64,000 nt of DNA from Desulfonema magnum (GCF_017377395.1 NZ_CP061800.1:1-64000); one strand, 5' to 3'. Counted from the stretch's first letter, positions 8,060 to 17,456 are shown. Notes: generated by a model from the sequence alone, not told the origin. Translations and numbers: made by a program.

Positions 8060-9616
8060 ATGCAACCCTATTCCTTAGAAGTAGAAGAAATCATGCGGCG
8101 ATACTATGAGAGTCTGAATGAAAAAGACCGCCGGCGATATGCCGGTATTGAAGCTTTGAAATTGGGACATGGCGGACAAAATTATATTGCCAAAGTCTTG
8201 GGTTGCAGCAGGCGGACTGTGCGCAAAGGAGCGATCGAAGTAAGCGGCCTGCCCGGACACATCGTAGCAAAACAAATTGGAAAATCTCCTGCTGAATCTT
8301 CTGAAATACGTAAAAAAGGTGGCGGACGCAAACAGTATCTGACTGAGCACCCTGAAATAGACGAGCAGTTTTTGAATGTGGTGCGTGAGCATACAGCAGG
8401 AGATCCGATGGATGAAAAGGTACGATGGACAAATCTGAGGGAGTGGGAAATCGCGGAGGCTCTGGAAAAAAAATACGGAGTAAAAGTGAGTCGTAACATT
8501 GTCCGTCAATTGCTCAAAAAGCATGACTATCGGTTGCGTAAAGCTCAGAAACGCAAACCTATGAAAAAAAACGTACCAGATCGCGACGCTCAGTTTGACA
8601 ATATTTTGAAACTCAGATCAGAATACCGGAAGGCCGGTAATCCCGTTATCAGCATGGATACCAAGAAAAAAGAATATCTTGGAAATTTTTACAGGAAAGG
8701 CCGACTATATACGCTGGAGGAATTGCAAGTTTTCGATCATGATTTTACAAGTTTTGCCGAAGGTGTCATAATTCCGGGCATCCTTCATTTAGTAGTTTAC
8801 ACTTTCAGCTAAAATGAATTTTTTATGTTTTTTTTAATTCATGATAATTTTGATTATTTTTATAATATAAACAACCTATTACAAAAAAAACTACAAATTT
8901 TGTAGTTAATTTTAGCTAATCATGTTTGAAGTGTGTAAAAAACTACAAAATTTGTAGATTTTACAATATCTATTTGTAAATATTACTTTTATTTAGCTAC
9001 AAAATTTGTAGATTGAAAAAAAATGGACTTTTTTTCAAATCACCAAAAGTGTAAAGTACTTTTGGGCAAATATGAAGGATGCCTAATTCCGCATTGTTTT
9101 TATGACCTGCGACTCAATATCGGGTATGTTCAGGTGGGAACAAGTCATGATACCAGTGAATTTGCCTGTGACAGTTTCCGTCATTGGTGGTATGGTTACG
9201 GTTGCCGAATATATCCAAATGCCACGTCAGTTTTGATATTGTGCGATGGTGGCGGCAGCAACAGTTCCCGACATTACCTTTTCAAACAAGATTTACAAAT
9301 TCTGGCGGATGAAATCGGGATTGAAATCCGAATCGCTCATTACCCGCCCTATTGTTCCAAATTTAATCCGATCGAACATCGCCTGTTTCCTCATATTACT
9401 CGTGCGTGTCAGGGAGTAATCTTTTCAAGTTTGGAGGTGGTGACTGATCTGATAGCCAAAACACATACCAAAAAAGGTTTAAAAGTCTTTGTCCATGTTA
9501 TTGATAAAGTCTATGAAACCGGTCGAAAAGTTGCTGAAACTTTTAAATCAGAAATGCGAATTGTATTCGACAAAATTTTACCCAAATGGAATTATCGTGC
9601 AATTCCAATAAATTAA
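8060..9616 (+). pseudogene. ISAzo13-type transposase split by a mini-insertion
   Basis: Start chosen at ATG 8060 because AAAGGAG lies just upstream. The first part (8060-8776) holds the N-terminal helix-turn-helix region, G-G-G-R-K-Q-Y-L-T, RWTNLREWEIAEAL and the first catalytic Asp in VISMDTKKKE. The second part (9092-9616) holds the second Asp in ILCDGGGSN and the catalytic Glu in NPIEHRLF. Deleting 8777-9083 and one 8-bp target copy restores a single 413-codon frame through G-V-I-I-P-H-C-F-Y-D-L, which matches the conserved family join. In the present sequence the frame runs into the insertion and stops at 8812, so the transposase is inactive unless the element excises precisely. Confidence 0.9.
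8777..9083. mobile_element. 307-bp MITE-like element inside the transposase, 8-bp target duplication
   Basis: Flanked by direct repeats TAATTCCG at 8769-8776 and 9084-9091. Ends are inverted: GGCATCCTTCAT at the left and its complement at the right. The interior is very A/T-rich, has no gene, and carries three near-identical palindromes of the form CTACAAAWTTTGTAG at 8891-8905, 8943-8957 and 8997-9011. Possibly a deletion derivative of a larger IS that supplies the transposase in trans. Confidence 0.88.
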
Positions 9617-9644
9617 AATGGGAAAGTTATTTAATACCGATTCC

Positions 9645-9967
9645 TAAAAATTTATGAGCTGAAAAAAGGGCCTGCCACTATCAGCAGATCAGAAAATTTC
9701 CGAGCTGTGTGCGGGACAGCGGAGAACGCCGGCTTTTTTTCCCGGACCCGGTGTCTCCCCGGCCGGAAAAACTGAGCCACTTCCGGGTTTTCCCCCGTCC
9801 CCCATGTCCGCCCCCGCAATACTCCGAAAACTTTTTGATCTGATGACTTTATAACAATTTAATTAAACGTTTGAATTTATTGATAGCTATGAAGATGTTT
9901 GAAAGATAAAAATACTGATAAATCAAGAGGTTAAATTAAAGGATAAAACAAATCGTTATAATGTCTT
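9645..9967. repeat. Intergenic with dispersed CCGGCTTTTTTCCCGG-type element
   Basis: No gene seen. The segment about 9700-9800 (GTGCGGGACAGCGGAGAA onward) is a diverged copy of the segment at about 62250-62330 (GTGCGGGACAGCGCAGAA onward), both containing a GCCGGCTTTTTTCCCGGA-like core. The remainder is A/T-rich and featureless. Confidence 0.65.
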
Positions 9968-10549
9968 TTATATAAATTTGCTTTCATCAGGCAGTCGGAC
10001 CGCCCGTTTGGGATCAACGGTTTCCTGCCTGACACTGAAATACTGGGTTCTTTTTTGTTCCGCCGTCACCCGTTGCGGATCAATATGCAGCCCGCTGCTG
10101 ATCCATCGCAGCAATGTCTGTGTCAGAGGCATGGTCCGGGATGTAATTTCGCCGATTTCGCCTGCAATTTCCAGTGCCTTTTTAAAAGCTTCACCTGCAA
10201 CTTCTGTATCGCCGGTTTTGAGACACACCGCCCCTTTTCGCTGATAAACATGGGCAAAATTCCATTGTTCCATGGTGCTGGGCGGGGCGTTATCCTTATA
10301 ATACTGAATGGCTTTTTCACAGTATTCCAGGACCTCGGCAAAAGACCCCATCTGTTCCAGACACTCCATGATACATTCCAGGTAGTGACGAAAGAAAATT
10401 TCAGGGTCCTGTGCCTGAACGGTCATGTGCATGGCCTGCCGATAGTAAAGCAGGGCTTTGGGGTAATCTTCGGCCAGAGCATAGACTTTGCCCTGTTCGG
10501 CAATCCCCACATGAAGTTTTATCTCAGAGAGTTCTTCGTGATTTGTCAT
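9968..10549 (-). CDS. TPR protein coupled to the L7/L12-like repeat protein
   Basis: 193 residues made mostly of helical tetratricopeptide-like repeats: one around residues 10-45 (Q-G-K-V-Y-A-L-A-E-D-Y-P-K-A-L-L-Y-Y-R-Q-A), one around 50-85 and one around 95-135 (A-V-C-L-K-T-G-D-T-E-V-A-G-E-A-F-K-K-A-L). No signal peptide or membrane segment. Its ATG overlaps the stop of the upstream gene as ATGA, which points to translational coupling and a joint function. TPRs mediate protein contacts; the partner is probably the upstream gene product, which is inference from the overlap. Confidence 0.82.
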   Translation of the reverse strand: MTNHEELSEIKLHVGIAEQGKVYALAEDYPKALLYYRQAMHMTVQAQDPEIFFRHYLECIMECLEQMGSFAEVLEYCEKAIQYYKDNAPPSTMEQWNFAHVYQRKGAVCLKTGDTEVAGEAFKKALEIAGEIGEITSRTMPLTQTLLRWISSGLHIDPQRVTAEQKRTQYFSVRQETVDPKRAVRLPDESKFI

Positions 10550-11709
10550 CGTAATACCATTCGGGCTTCAGTGCCCGCCTGTTTAAGTTCCCACTGTAGC
10601 CACCGAGCCTGGGGATGAGTCAGGGGACCCTCCACAGTATGGGCGGATCTGACGGCCTTCATAGCGGTCTCCGGATTCAGCCCTGCCAATGCCTGTAAAA
10701 TGCGGGAACATGTTCCCGGGTCCTCCACTTTTTCCAAACACAGAGAAAATGTCTGAAAAGCCAGAAGATGACCGGATGCCTGACCTCCCAGACGAACAAT
10801 GGCCTCCAGGTATTCATTCATTTTTGCAAAGGGAACATTCTGGTGAGTAACAATAGGGGTTTTCTTTAATACTTTGGGGACAATATTTTCTGGCATACTC
10901 GTGGTGGAGATCAGAAATTCAGTTATCTCCGGGCCTGGCCGAGCCTGCTCCAAACGCACATCAAATCGCTCAAAATCCCGGTTGATCAGTCGGACAGGCA
11001 TGTTCCCGGGACGCAGTCGCTCCCATGTCTTGTCAGCATGGGCTTTGGAGAGACCTGCCGCCAACAATGGCTGAGACGCTGAACCGGATGGAGTTTCCAA
11101 CATCGGAATGTGCAGTTCCTCAAGAATCTGCCTGATCCTGTGAGAGTCCGAGAGGGAGCATTCTCCCAGGAAAAGATCAAATAGCGCTGTGTCCGGACGC
11201 GACACATCCAATTCCACACCCAGGGGAGTGAAACGTCGCCGAAAGGCTTCCACGGTGTTCAGAGAGACATTGCCCACAAGCACTGTGGGCGACGAGCAAA
11301 GAATTTCCCTGGCTTTTTCCAGACTGACACCAAGCACTTCCATGACCAGTTGCATCACAGAAGCCATGCGGCTCAGGTCTCTGATCACAAGTGCGATCTC
11401 ATGGTCCGCGTCACCGGGGACAAATGCTTCGTCTTTGCCTTCAACTTTGCAGTCAAGACCCGCGGAGCAAAGCATCTCGCTCACCTGGTCCGCGACATCA
11501 CGCGGCAGATTATCGAATAATACAGAAGGAGCCTGATAAAGAAGGGCGGCCACACCAGCTTCAGATAAAGGTGAGACATGTCTGATGGCTCTGATGATTC
11601 CTGCTCCTGCATTCCCAATCGAGCGGACGATAATTCGCCATTCCTTTTTTGGCACCCCGACAATATCAGAACTGTTTCTGACAAGGTTCATTAATGATGA
11701 CCCTTTCAA
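10546..11709 (-). CDS. Protein of five L7/L12-C-terminal-like repeats (unrecognised)
   Basis: 387 residues from a TTG start with AAGAGG five bases upstream (an ATG at 11691 is the alternative). The sequence folds into about five degenerate units of 65-80 residues, beginning near residues 22, 105, 175, 245 and 315. The first two follow the pattern of the ribosomal protein L7/L12 C-terminal domain (strand, helix V-S-x-x-x-A-x-x-L-L, P-x-V-L, helix, strand with an A-G-x-x-x-x-V ending). In other proteins such domains act as docking or pilus-machinery modules; no specific role can be given. Translationally coupled to the TPR gene. Confidence is high for the gene, moderate for the fold. Confidence 0.8.
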   Translation of the reverse strand: MKGSSLMNLVRNSSDIVGVPKKEWRIIVRSIGNAGAGIIRAIRHVSPLSEAGVAALLYQAPSVLFDNLPRDVADQVSEMLCSAGLDCKVEGKDEAFVPGDADHEIALVIRDLSRMASVMQLVMEVLGVSLEKAREILCSSPTVLVGNVSLNTVEAFRRRFTPLGVELDVSRPDTALFDLFLGECSLSDSHRIRQILEELHIPMLETPSGSASQPLLAAGLSKAHADKTWERLRPGNMPVRLINRDFERFDVRLEQARPGPEITEFLISTTSMPENIVPKVLKKTPIVTHQNVPFAKMNEYLEAIVRLGGQASGHLLAFQTFSLCLEKVEDPGTCSRILQALAGLNPETAMKAVRSAHTVEGPLTHPQARWLQWELKQAGTEARMVLR

Positions 11710-12050
11710 GGAATACCTCTTGAGTATAAGGGATATAACATAAACAAATCAAAAATTTTTCTGATCCGCTTCCGTCACATCGACAAATCCGGCAAAAATG
11801 GTCCGATTTCACCAATCCGAAAAAGAGTCAATCAGAAATTGAGACAGTTGTTTAGTTTATTTCAGTGTTCATGTCAAGTTCAAATTAGAGAGCAAAAAAA
11901 AAGGAATAAAAATATCCTTTGATTCTAATTAATTATATTCATAAAAAAAGTTATTGAGAAACAGAGGCAAATTGGTAAATCCGGCGGGAAAGGTTATTTG
12001 AAATTTGAAGGTGTTAGGTCTGCCACCGAGGACCGGTAACTGATCGGGAC
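11710..12050. other. Intergenic, A/T-rich, no feature recognised
   Basis: 341 bp with no plausible gene or repeat; it should hold the promoter of the minus-strand pair 10546-11709/9968-10549, but no confident -35/-10 could be named. Confidence 0.5.
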
Positions 12051-12347
12051 TTATCCCTTTTTTTTGGTTTTTCTTACAAAATCCTTCACATAATACGGGA
12101 CATTTTCATATAGCAGATATTCTTTGAAGTCGCATTCGATTCTTTTTTTTGAGATATGCCACTCCTCAGCAGAGAGAAAAAAAATGTCAAATTCGCTGCA
12201 CCCCCTCTTCTTTGCCATTTTGGAGATATACGCATGATCGCTAAAGGGCTGTTTTTGGCCTTTGCTGATGAATTTTATAAGCAACACACAAAGAAAAGCT
12301 ATCAGCATAAAAATAATTGTTTTCCATTCTGAAAGATAATCAAACAC
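12051..12347 (-). CDS. Small single-span membrane protein of unknown function
   Basis: About 98 residues. GTG at 12347 is preferred because GGGGAGG lies six bases before it; the TTG two codons upstream would abut that site. One membrane helix spans about residues 9-27 (I-I-F-M-L-I-A-F-L-C-V-L-L-I), followed by a lysine-rich cytoplasmic tail containing the pattern H-A-Y-I-S-K-M-A-K-K-R-G-C. No family recognised. It lies just downstream of rpoH on the same strand, about 200 bp away. Confidence 0.65.
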   Translation of the reverse strand: MFDYLSEWKTIIFMLIAFLCVLLIKFISKGQKQPFSDHAYISKMAKKRGCSEFDIFFLSAEEWHISKKRIECDFKEYLLYENVPYYVKDFVRKTKKKG

Positions 12348-12461
12348 TTTCAACCTCCCCTCATTTTATAAGCATCAGAAAAACGACAGCATTAAAAAAA
12401 ACTCCTCAGATAATAGTGGATTACAATTTTACAAATTATCCCGAAGCAGAAGATAAAATGT

Positions 12462-12490
12462 TTCGGACGGGGTTGCAAACCCCGTCCGGC
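12462..12490. repeat. GC-rich palindrome after rpoH (dispersed family)
   Basis: CGGACGGGGTTGCAAACC followed by CCGTCCG forms a strong hairpin about 60 bp past the rpoH stop. Copies lie at about 37622-37650 and 37684-37710, so it is a dispersed repeat; it lacks a T-run and would be at best a weak terminator. Confidence 0.6.
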
Positions 12491-12546
12491 AAGAGTAAAG
12501 TTCTGCAAAAAACGGGCTGCCCTGCGGATAATGGCCGCGTGTTTTG

Positions 12547-13452
12547 CTATTCCCGGACATAAGCATCAAAATCGGAAATCTCCTTTTTCAGAAATTTCCT
12601 GATTTTTTGGATGATCTCATTTTCCACCTGGCGGACCCGTTCTCTTGAAATACCGTAATAGTCGCCAAGTTCCTGCAATGTCGCGGGGGTATCTGACAAA
12701 ATGCGCTGATCAAATATCTCACGCTCTCTTTTTGTCAATTTTTTTTTGAACTTAGGAAGATGCTTATGAAGAAGGGATTCAAGCTCCTTTTTTGCCATCT
12801 GCTCTTCGACAGATTCCTCTGCTGCTTCTATTAAAAAATCCCCCTGTTCTGTATCTGATCCCTCTTTTACAGGCGCATCTATGGAAAGGTCCCAGGTGCC
12901 GAGACGCTGATCCATTTCCACGACTTCGCTTTCGGCCACCCCCAGCCGTTCTGACAGGAGTTTGGTTTCAGGGGCGAATCCCTGATCAATGAGCTTTTGT
13001 TTTTCTTTATTCAGTTTGAAAAAAAGCTTTCTTTGCGCCTGTGTGGTTCCGATTTTCACAAGACGCCAGTTATCCATAATAAATTTAATAATATAAGCCT
13101 TTATCCAAAATGAAGCATAATATGAAAATTTCACATTTTTGTAGGGATCAAATTTTTTTACCGCCATCATCAGCCCGATGTTTCCTTCCTGAATAAGATC
13201 AGAAAGATTCTGCATCCAGAGCCGCTGAAAATCCAGAGCGATTTTTACCACAAGTCTGAGATTGGAGGTTACAAGAACATACGCTGCATCCCGGTCTCCT
13301 TCCTCCTGAAATTTTATGGCAAGCGATTTTTCTTCTTCTCTGGTAAGAAGTCTGTGCTGCCTCACTTCTGCAAGATATCGCTGAAGCGGGTCAGATTGAA
13401 CAAGACTCGTCTCAGGTGTCTGTTTTTTTTTTTTAGTACCAGCTTGTTTCAC
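12547..13452 (-). CDS. rpoH: RNA polymerase sigma-32 (heat-shock) factor
   Basis: 301 residues, typical of RpoH. Region 1.2/2.1 starts with D-P-L-Q-R-Y-L-A-E-V and LLTREEE; region 2.2-2.4 has D-L-I-Q-E-G-N-I-G-L-M-M-A-V-K-K-F-D-P and F-S-Y-Y-A-S-F-W-I-K-A-Y-I; the RpoH-specific segment Q-A-Q-R-K-L-F-F-K-L-N follows; region 4 has L-T-K-R-E-R-E-I-F-D and the helix-turn-helix TLQELGDYYGISRERVRQVE. It directs polymerase to heat-shock promoters. RpoH is usually regulated by chaperone binding and FtsH proteolysis; nothing in the leader here reveals an RNA thermometer by eye. Single gene on the minus strand. Confidence 0.93.
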   Translation of the reverse strand: MKQAGTKKKKQTPETSLVQSDPLQRYLAEVRQHRLLTREEEKSLAIKFQEEGDRDAAYVLVTSNLRLVVKIALDFQRLWMQNLSDLIQEGNIGLMMAVKKFDPYKNVKFSYYASFWIKAYIIKFIMDNWRLVKIGTTQAQRKLFFKLNKEKQKLIDQGFAPETKLLSERLGVAESEVVEMDQRLGTWDLSIDAPVKEGSDTEQGDFLIEAAEESVEEQMAKKELESLLHKHLPKFKKKLTKREREIFDQRILSDTPATLQELGDYYGISRERVRQVENEIIQKIRKFLKKEISDFDAYVRE

Positions 13453-13635
13453 TATTTCACATCATCCTTTTTTATTGTATGGAAAATTATAAAAATTAAT
13501 AATAATGACAAGAAGTTTTGAAAAAAAAATTTCACTGCGAAAGGATCGGAAATCCTTATTTTCAGAGGAAGGAAGGTTGTGATTTTTTGAGACTGTTGCT
13601 TTGTGATTATTAACGGATGAGGCTGATACGGGACA

Positions 13636-14709
13636 TTACATCCTGTACTTGGGCGGTTTTATTTTCTTCATGTCCCTTCCATTTAAATTTAAACTCAGAA
13701 ATTCTTTTGCTTTTTGATGTCCCAGATAGGATGCTTCCTTCAGATCATTCTCCGCCTGTTTGGCATCACCAATTTTGTGATAAACAATCGCCCGGGTGTA
13801 ATAAGCGGCAGCATAATCCGGCCTTAAATCAATGGCACTGCTGAGTACACTGATGGCCTGCTTATAATCCCCCGCACGATATAAATTTTTCCCTTTTTCA
13901 ACCCGGTCCAAAGCAATGGTGCTATGCACAGGTGTCTTGGACAGGGCCTTGAACTCATAGCTGCAATGTTTGCATACATTGGCATCCAGCAAAACCCGTT
14001 CCGCACATCGGGGGCATGTCTTCATCAGTCCGAGGGATTCCTGGCCAACTTTTTCCCGTATTTTTTTACTGAGAGTTACCAGATACTTATCCATTATCCT
14101 TTTCAGAAACATTGCAAACGGTCTTTCATCTATCTGATATATTGCTATCTGGTGATTTATTTCCTGCTGAACAATTTCCTGGTTCTCTTTGACATCCGGA
14201 AGTATCAGAGAAAAATCAGCCAGAAGTTCTATGATCTGACCGTATTTGTCGAGCTGCAAATTTGCAATTGCAGCGGAATTCCCTGTCTCATTTTTAATGT
14301 TTTCAAGTTTGAAATAGTCCAGAGCATTTTTAATAAGCGTCTGTGTGCCGTCCCGAATGGTCTTCTCAAGGGTTGTTGTGTCATGTTCTTTTTTCAGTCC
14401 GTGGATTTTGCTTTCATATTTTTCAGTCAGCTCATTAATCTGCATTTCATATTCGTTTTCCATCCATTTCTTTGTAATCAGAAATGTAATAAGCAGGGAA
14501 AGAATCGTAGAAATAACCGTTGAAATAAAAGACACAAAATGATCCGCTATTTGAAAGGGCAAATATGTTGAAAGCCCCACAGCCACAGCGCCCACAAGAG
14601 TCAGACTGACATAAATGTTCATCCCTTTGCCCAGTTCCTTTAATCCGGACATATCTTCCTTCTGTATATCCGAATCTGTTCTGCGTACAAATAACATGTT
14701 TTCATCCAT
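13636..14709 (-). CDS. Membrane protein with coiled coil, zinc ribbon and TPR tail
   Basis: 357 residues. Two membrane helices near residues 33-50 and 60-80, a coiled coil around 85-115, a central helical region, a zinc-ribbon CPRCAERVLLDANVCKHC at about 237-254, and two TPR-like repeats from about 275 (A-G-D-Y-K-Q-A-I-S-V-L and Y-H-K-I-G-D-A-K-Q-A-E-N-D-L). The layout suggests a membrane-anchored scaffold with its C-terminus in the cytoplasm. No named family. It is monocistronic between rpoH and a long empty stretch; the 183 bp between it and rpoH hold no other gene. Confidence 0.78.
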   Translation of the reverse strand: MDENMLFVRRTDSDIQKEDMSGLKELGKGMNIYVSLTLVGAVAVGLSTYLPFQIADHFVSFISTVISTILSLLITFLITKKWMENEYEMQINELTEKYESKIHGLKKEHDTTTLEKTIRDGTQTLIKNALDYFKLENIKNETGNSAAIANLQLDKYGQIIELLADFSLILPDVKENQEIVQQEINHQIAIYQIDERPFAMFLKRIMDKYLVTLSKKIREKVGQESLGLMKTCPRCAERVLLDANVCKHCSYEFKALSKTPVHSTIALDRVEKGKNLYRAGDYKQAISVLSSAIDLRPDYAAAYYTRAIVYHKIGDAKQAENDLKEASYLGHQKAKEFLSLNLNGRDMKKIKPPKYRM

Positions 14710-15821
14710 TAATTTTTTGAATTATTTATGTAAAAGCAGTTTAAAAAACGGTTCTCACACATATTAATATCAATTACGAGACGGTTCCGAGATCATCTCT
14801 TCCGGACGAAATAAAATATAATTATACCTAATTTTTATTTTATTCCAATTGTAATATAAGCGTCAAGTGTTTTCACGGTAAGCTTTGTCCTGTCAGAGAA
14901 TATCCGAAAATCCCCGGGCGTTTCAGTGACACCTGTTTTTACAAATCCCCGCGGGATTGAACATGGTGATTTTGTTCACTCTGTGGCACGGCAATAAATT
15001 CCAGGATTATTCTCATAAGTTTCCGGAAGACTGAAAAATGAGAGAGAAATAATGTGTAAGAATTAAGTTCTGAATACAGATAACCAGGGAAAGCGCGTAT
15101 AAAAACGGATCAGATACTGTGATCATATTGCTGTCTCAGGCAAGCTTTAGTGCATGATATTGTCAGCAAAGTTCAACATGATAAAATATAACGAATTCCT
15201 TTGTTTGTCAAGCAGGAAGAAATATGTGCTGAAACTTCGAACTGTTACAGATAGAAATATGCAGGAAACAAAATTTTTTTATAGCTTTTTCGACTAGCTG
15301 AAGCCGCCTTTGCCACTGTCCGATCAGATAAGCTCCGAGGGGTGAGCCGAATGTCAGACCTCCGAGGTTTTGAAAACCTCGGAGGTCTTTATCCCTTAAA
15401 ATTTATTTGGTCGTGTAATACAAAGATGTTATATAAGAAACGCTCATGAAAAAGCCGGTTTTTCCCCCGGTTATGAAAATATTTTCAGTGAAAACAGATA
15501 AAAAACCCGGGTATCAGAAAGTATTTTTATGGTAAAGGAATTATACCGTTTGAGTTTTGAAATCATACTATACAAAAGCTTTATTTTGTTCTGTTGCAGA
15601 TAATTGTACTTTTTCAATACTTGATTTCAATAGTGAATTGGTATTACACAAATCCTTTTCTTATATAAAATCTCTGTAGCGGAAAGTACCGGGAAATCAC
15701 CACACTGTCTGAAAATTGTCTGTAAATTCAGCCACCCGGGAAAAACCTGATCATTGAATTATATAAAATTATAAAACTGAAAACCAAGAGTAAGAACTGA
15801 GAGTCACAAACCTCCCAATTC
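14710..15821. other. 1.1-kb intergenic stretch with dispersed hairpin elements
   Basis: No gene found on either strand. It holds a perfect 29-bp palindrome at 15358-15386 (ACCTCCGAGGTTTT, one base, and its complement), duplicated at 30918-30946, and at 15438-15540 a copy of the ~105-bp GCTCATGAAAAAGCCGG element also seen at 36917-37022, 58600-58882 and 59972-60062. The end overlaps a (CAATTCT)n heptamer array at 15818-15838. Confidence 0.7.
15358..15386. repeat. 29-bp perfect palindrome (copy 1)
   Basis: ACCTCCGAGGTTTT, a single central G, then the exact complement. An identical copy is at 30918-30946 after tex. Both are followed by CTT and a short A/T tract, but they occur without consistent position relative to genes. 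Confidence 0.85.
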
Positions 15822-15840
15822 TCAATTCTCAATTCTTTTC
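15818..15840. repeat. (CAATTCT)n heptamer array over the mpl stop
   Basis: About three 7-bp units CAATTCT; on the minus strand they read AGAATTG and supply the final codons and stop of mpl. The same unit family lies at 32813-32850, 46236-46268, 58549-58585 and 60081-60103. Confidence 0.85.
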
Positions 15841-17249
15841 AGCACTCTTTCGTGAATATTATCAAACCCGCCGTTTGACATAATCAGAATCACATCACCG
15901 GATGTCGCCTCTCTGACCAGGAAGTCAATAATCAATTCCGTATCAGGAAAATGGTGTGCGTCCTTCCCGCGATTTTTCAGGTCATCCACCAGTTTTTCAG
16001 ATGAAAAACGTTCATCCGCCGGAATTTTATTCAGCAGGGAGGGGTGTCGGATGCAAATCATATCCGCGTCATCAAATGAAAGCGGATAAACATCCTGAAA
16101 GACTTTCCGCATACTGGAATTGGTCCGGGGTTCGAATACGGCAATAAGGCGACCCTCCGGGTAGAACGGTTTCACAGCCCGGATGGTTTCCTGAACAGCC
16201 GTGGGATGATGGGCAAAATCATCTATCACCGTGATGCCATGTTTCTGCCCCCGCACTTCCTGCCGCCTTTTTATGCCCTGAAAAGTTTCCAGAGATTTTC
16301 CAATGACCCGGGCCGGTATCTTCAGGCTGTCGGCAATGGCGATGGCTGACAATGCGTTTAACAGATTGTATTCCCCCACAAGCGTTGTTCTGAACTCGCT
16401 GAAATGCTTTCCCTGTTTTAACACCTCAAAACAGTTCCACGGCGGGCTGATGGAAATTTCACCGATCTGCCAGAGTGAATTTGCGTCCCTGCCATATGTT
16501 ACAACACGGCATTTCCTGTCTCTGACCAGATCGCTCACATTGTCATCACCGTTAAAAGCCAGCAGCGTGCTTGTGGGAGAAAGGCCGGAGATGAATGTGT
16601 CAAAAGCGTTTTTCACATGATCAAGGTCACGAAAGATATCCGCATGGTCAAATTCAACACTTGTAAGCACCGTCATGAACGGATCATAATGCAGAAATTT
16701 GGGGCCTTTGTCAAAAAAAGCAGTATCATATTCATCCCCTTCAATGACGATAACATCCCCTTTTCCAAGTCGGTAATTGCTGTCAAAGTCTTTTAAAATC
16801 CCGCCGATCATAAAGGAAGGATCCAGACCGGCTTCATAAAGCATCCATGCCAGAACGGACGATGTGGTTGTCTTGCCGTGGGTTCCTGTTGCCAGAATTG
16901 CTTTTTTACCATCTGCAAGAAATCGGTTGACGGCCTGGGGCATGGAACAGAAATGAAGCCCCATTTTAAACATTTCCCTTGCTTCGGGATTATTTTTTGT
17001 CACCGCGTTCCCCACAATCACAAGGTCCGGGCCGTAGGCAATATTTTTTTCATTAAAGCCGTCAGCCACTTCAATGCCTTTGGACGCGAGAAAATCACTC
17101 ATGGGCGGATAAACCCCGTGATCAGACCCGGTGACTTCAAACCCCATGTCTTTGAGCATGGCGGCGAGTGCCCCCATTGCTGTGCCGCATATTGCAATCA
17201 GATGTATTTTTCTGATGTTGTCAGGAATTCGGTTTTTCGTTAAATTCAT
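15822..17249 (-). CDS. mpl: UDP-MurNAc:L-Ala-D-Glu-mDAP tripeptide ligase
   Basis: 475 residues. Three-domain Mur-ligase layout: N-terminal Rossmann-like domain (I-H-L-I-A-I-C-G-T-A-M-G-A-L-A), central ATPase domain with P-loop ATGTHGKTTTSS near residue 118 and EGDEYDTAFFD near residue 170, and a C-terminal domain with VIDDFAHHPTAV and VFEPRTNSSM. The CGTAMG start and EYDTAFFD stretch distinguish Mpl from MurC, which is separately present at 46283-47653. Mpl reattaches recycled murein tripeptide to UDP-MurNAc in the cytoplasm. It is unlinked from the dcw cluster. The last codons and stop (R-I-E-N-stop) fall inside a heptamer array of the GAATTGA type. Confidence 0.93.
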   Translation of the reverse strand: MNLTKNRIPDNIRKIHLIAICGTAMGALAAMLKDMGFEVTGSDHGVYPPMSDFLASKGIEVADGFNEKNIAYGPDLVIVGNAVTKNNPEAREMFKMGLHFCSMPQAVNRFLADGKKAILATGTHGKTTTSSVLAWMLYEAGLDPSFMIGGILKDFDSNYRLGKGDVIVIEGDEYDTAFFDKGPKFLHYDPFMTVLTSVEFDHADIFRDLDHVKNAFDTFISGLSPTSTLLAFNGDDNVSDLVRDRKCRVVTYGRDANSLWQIGEISISPPWNCFEVLKQGKHFSEFRTTLVGEYNLLNALSAIAIADSLKIPARVIGKSLETFQGIKRRQEVRGQKHGITVIDDFAHHPTAVQETIRAVKPFYPEGRLIAVFEPRTNSSMRKVFQDVYPLSFDDADMICIRHPSLLNKIPADERFSSEKLVDDLKNRGKDAHHFPDTELIIDFLVREATSGDVILIMSNGGFDNIHERVLKRIEN

Positions 17250-17456
17250 CTTGTTACTTTCTTTTGTTTTAGATAATTAAAGCATAATATTTTGAATGTA
17301 ACCCAAATCGGAGCCAGGTCGGACCGCCTGAACTCTGGTTAGCTGTCTGAACCCTGATTAAAGGATTTAAGGATTGGCATGAGTTGTGATCCTGGATCAG
17401 AATTGCATGGTTAAAAGCCATATTTAAAAAGAGTGACATCAATCTTTTAATCCTTT

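Larger units (their letters stand above)
7956..9644 (+). mobile_element. ISAzo13-type insertion sequence, inactivated
   Basis: The transposase gene at 8060-9616 is enclosed by terminal inverted repeats: 7956-7990 against the complement of 9610-9644, matching at 27 of 35 positions (starting GGAAT, with a shared CCCATTTT block). TAA flanks both ends, compatible with a 3-bp target duplication. Without the 307-bp inserted element and its 8-bp duplication the IS would be 1374 bp. Confidence 0.8.
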
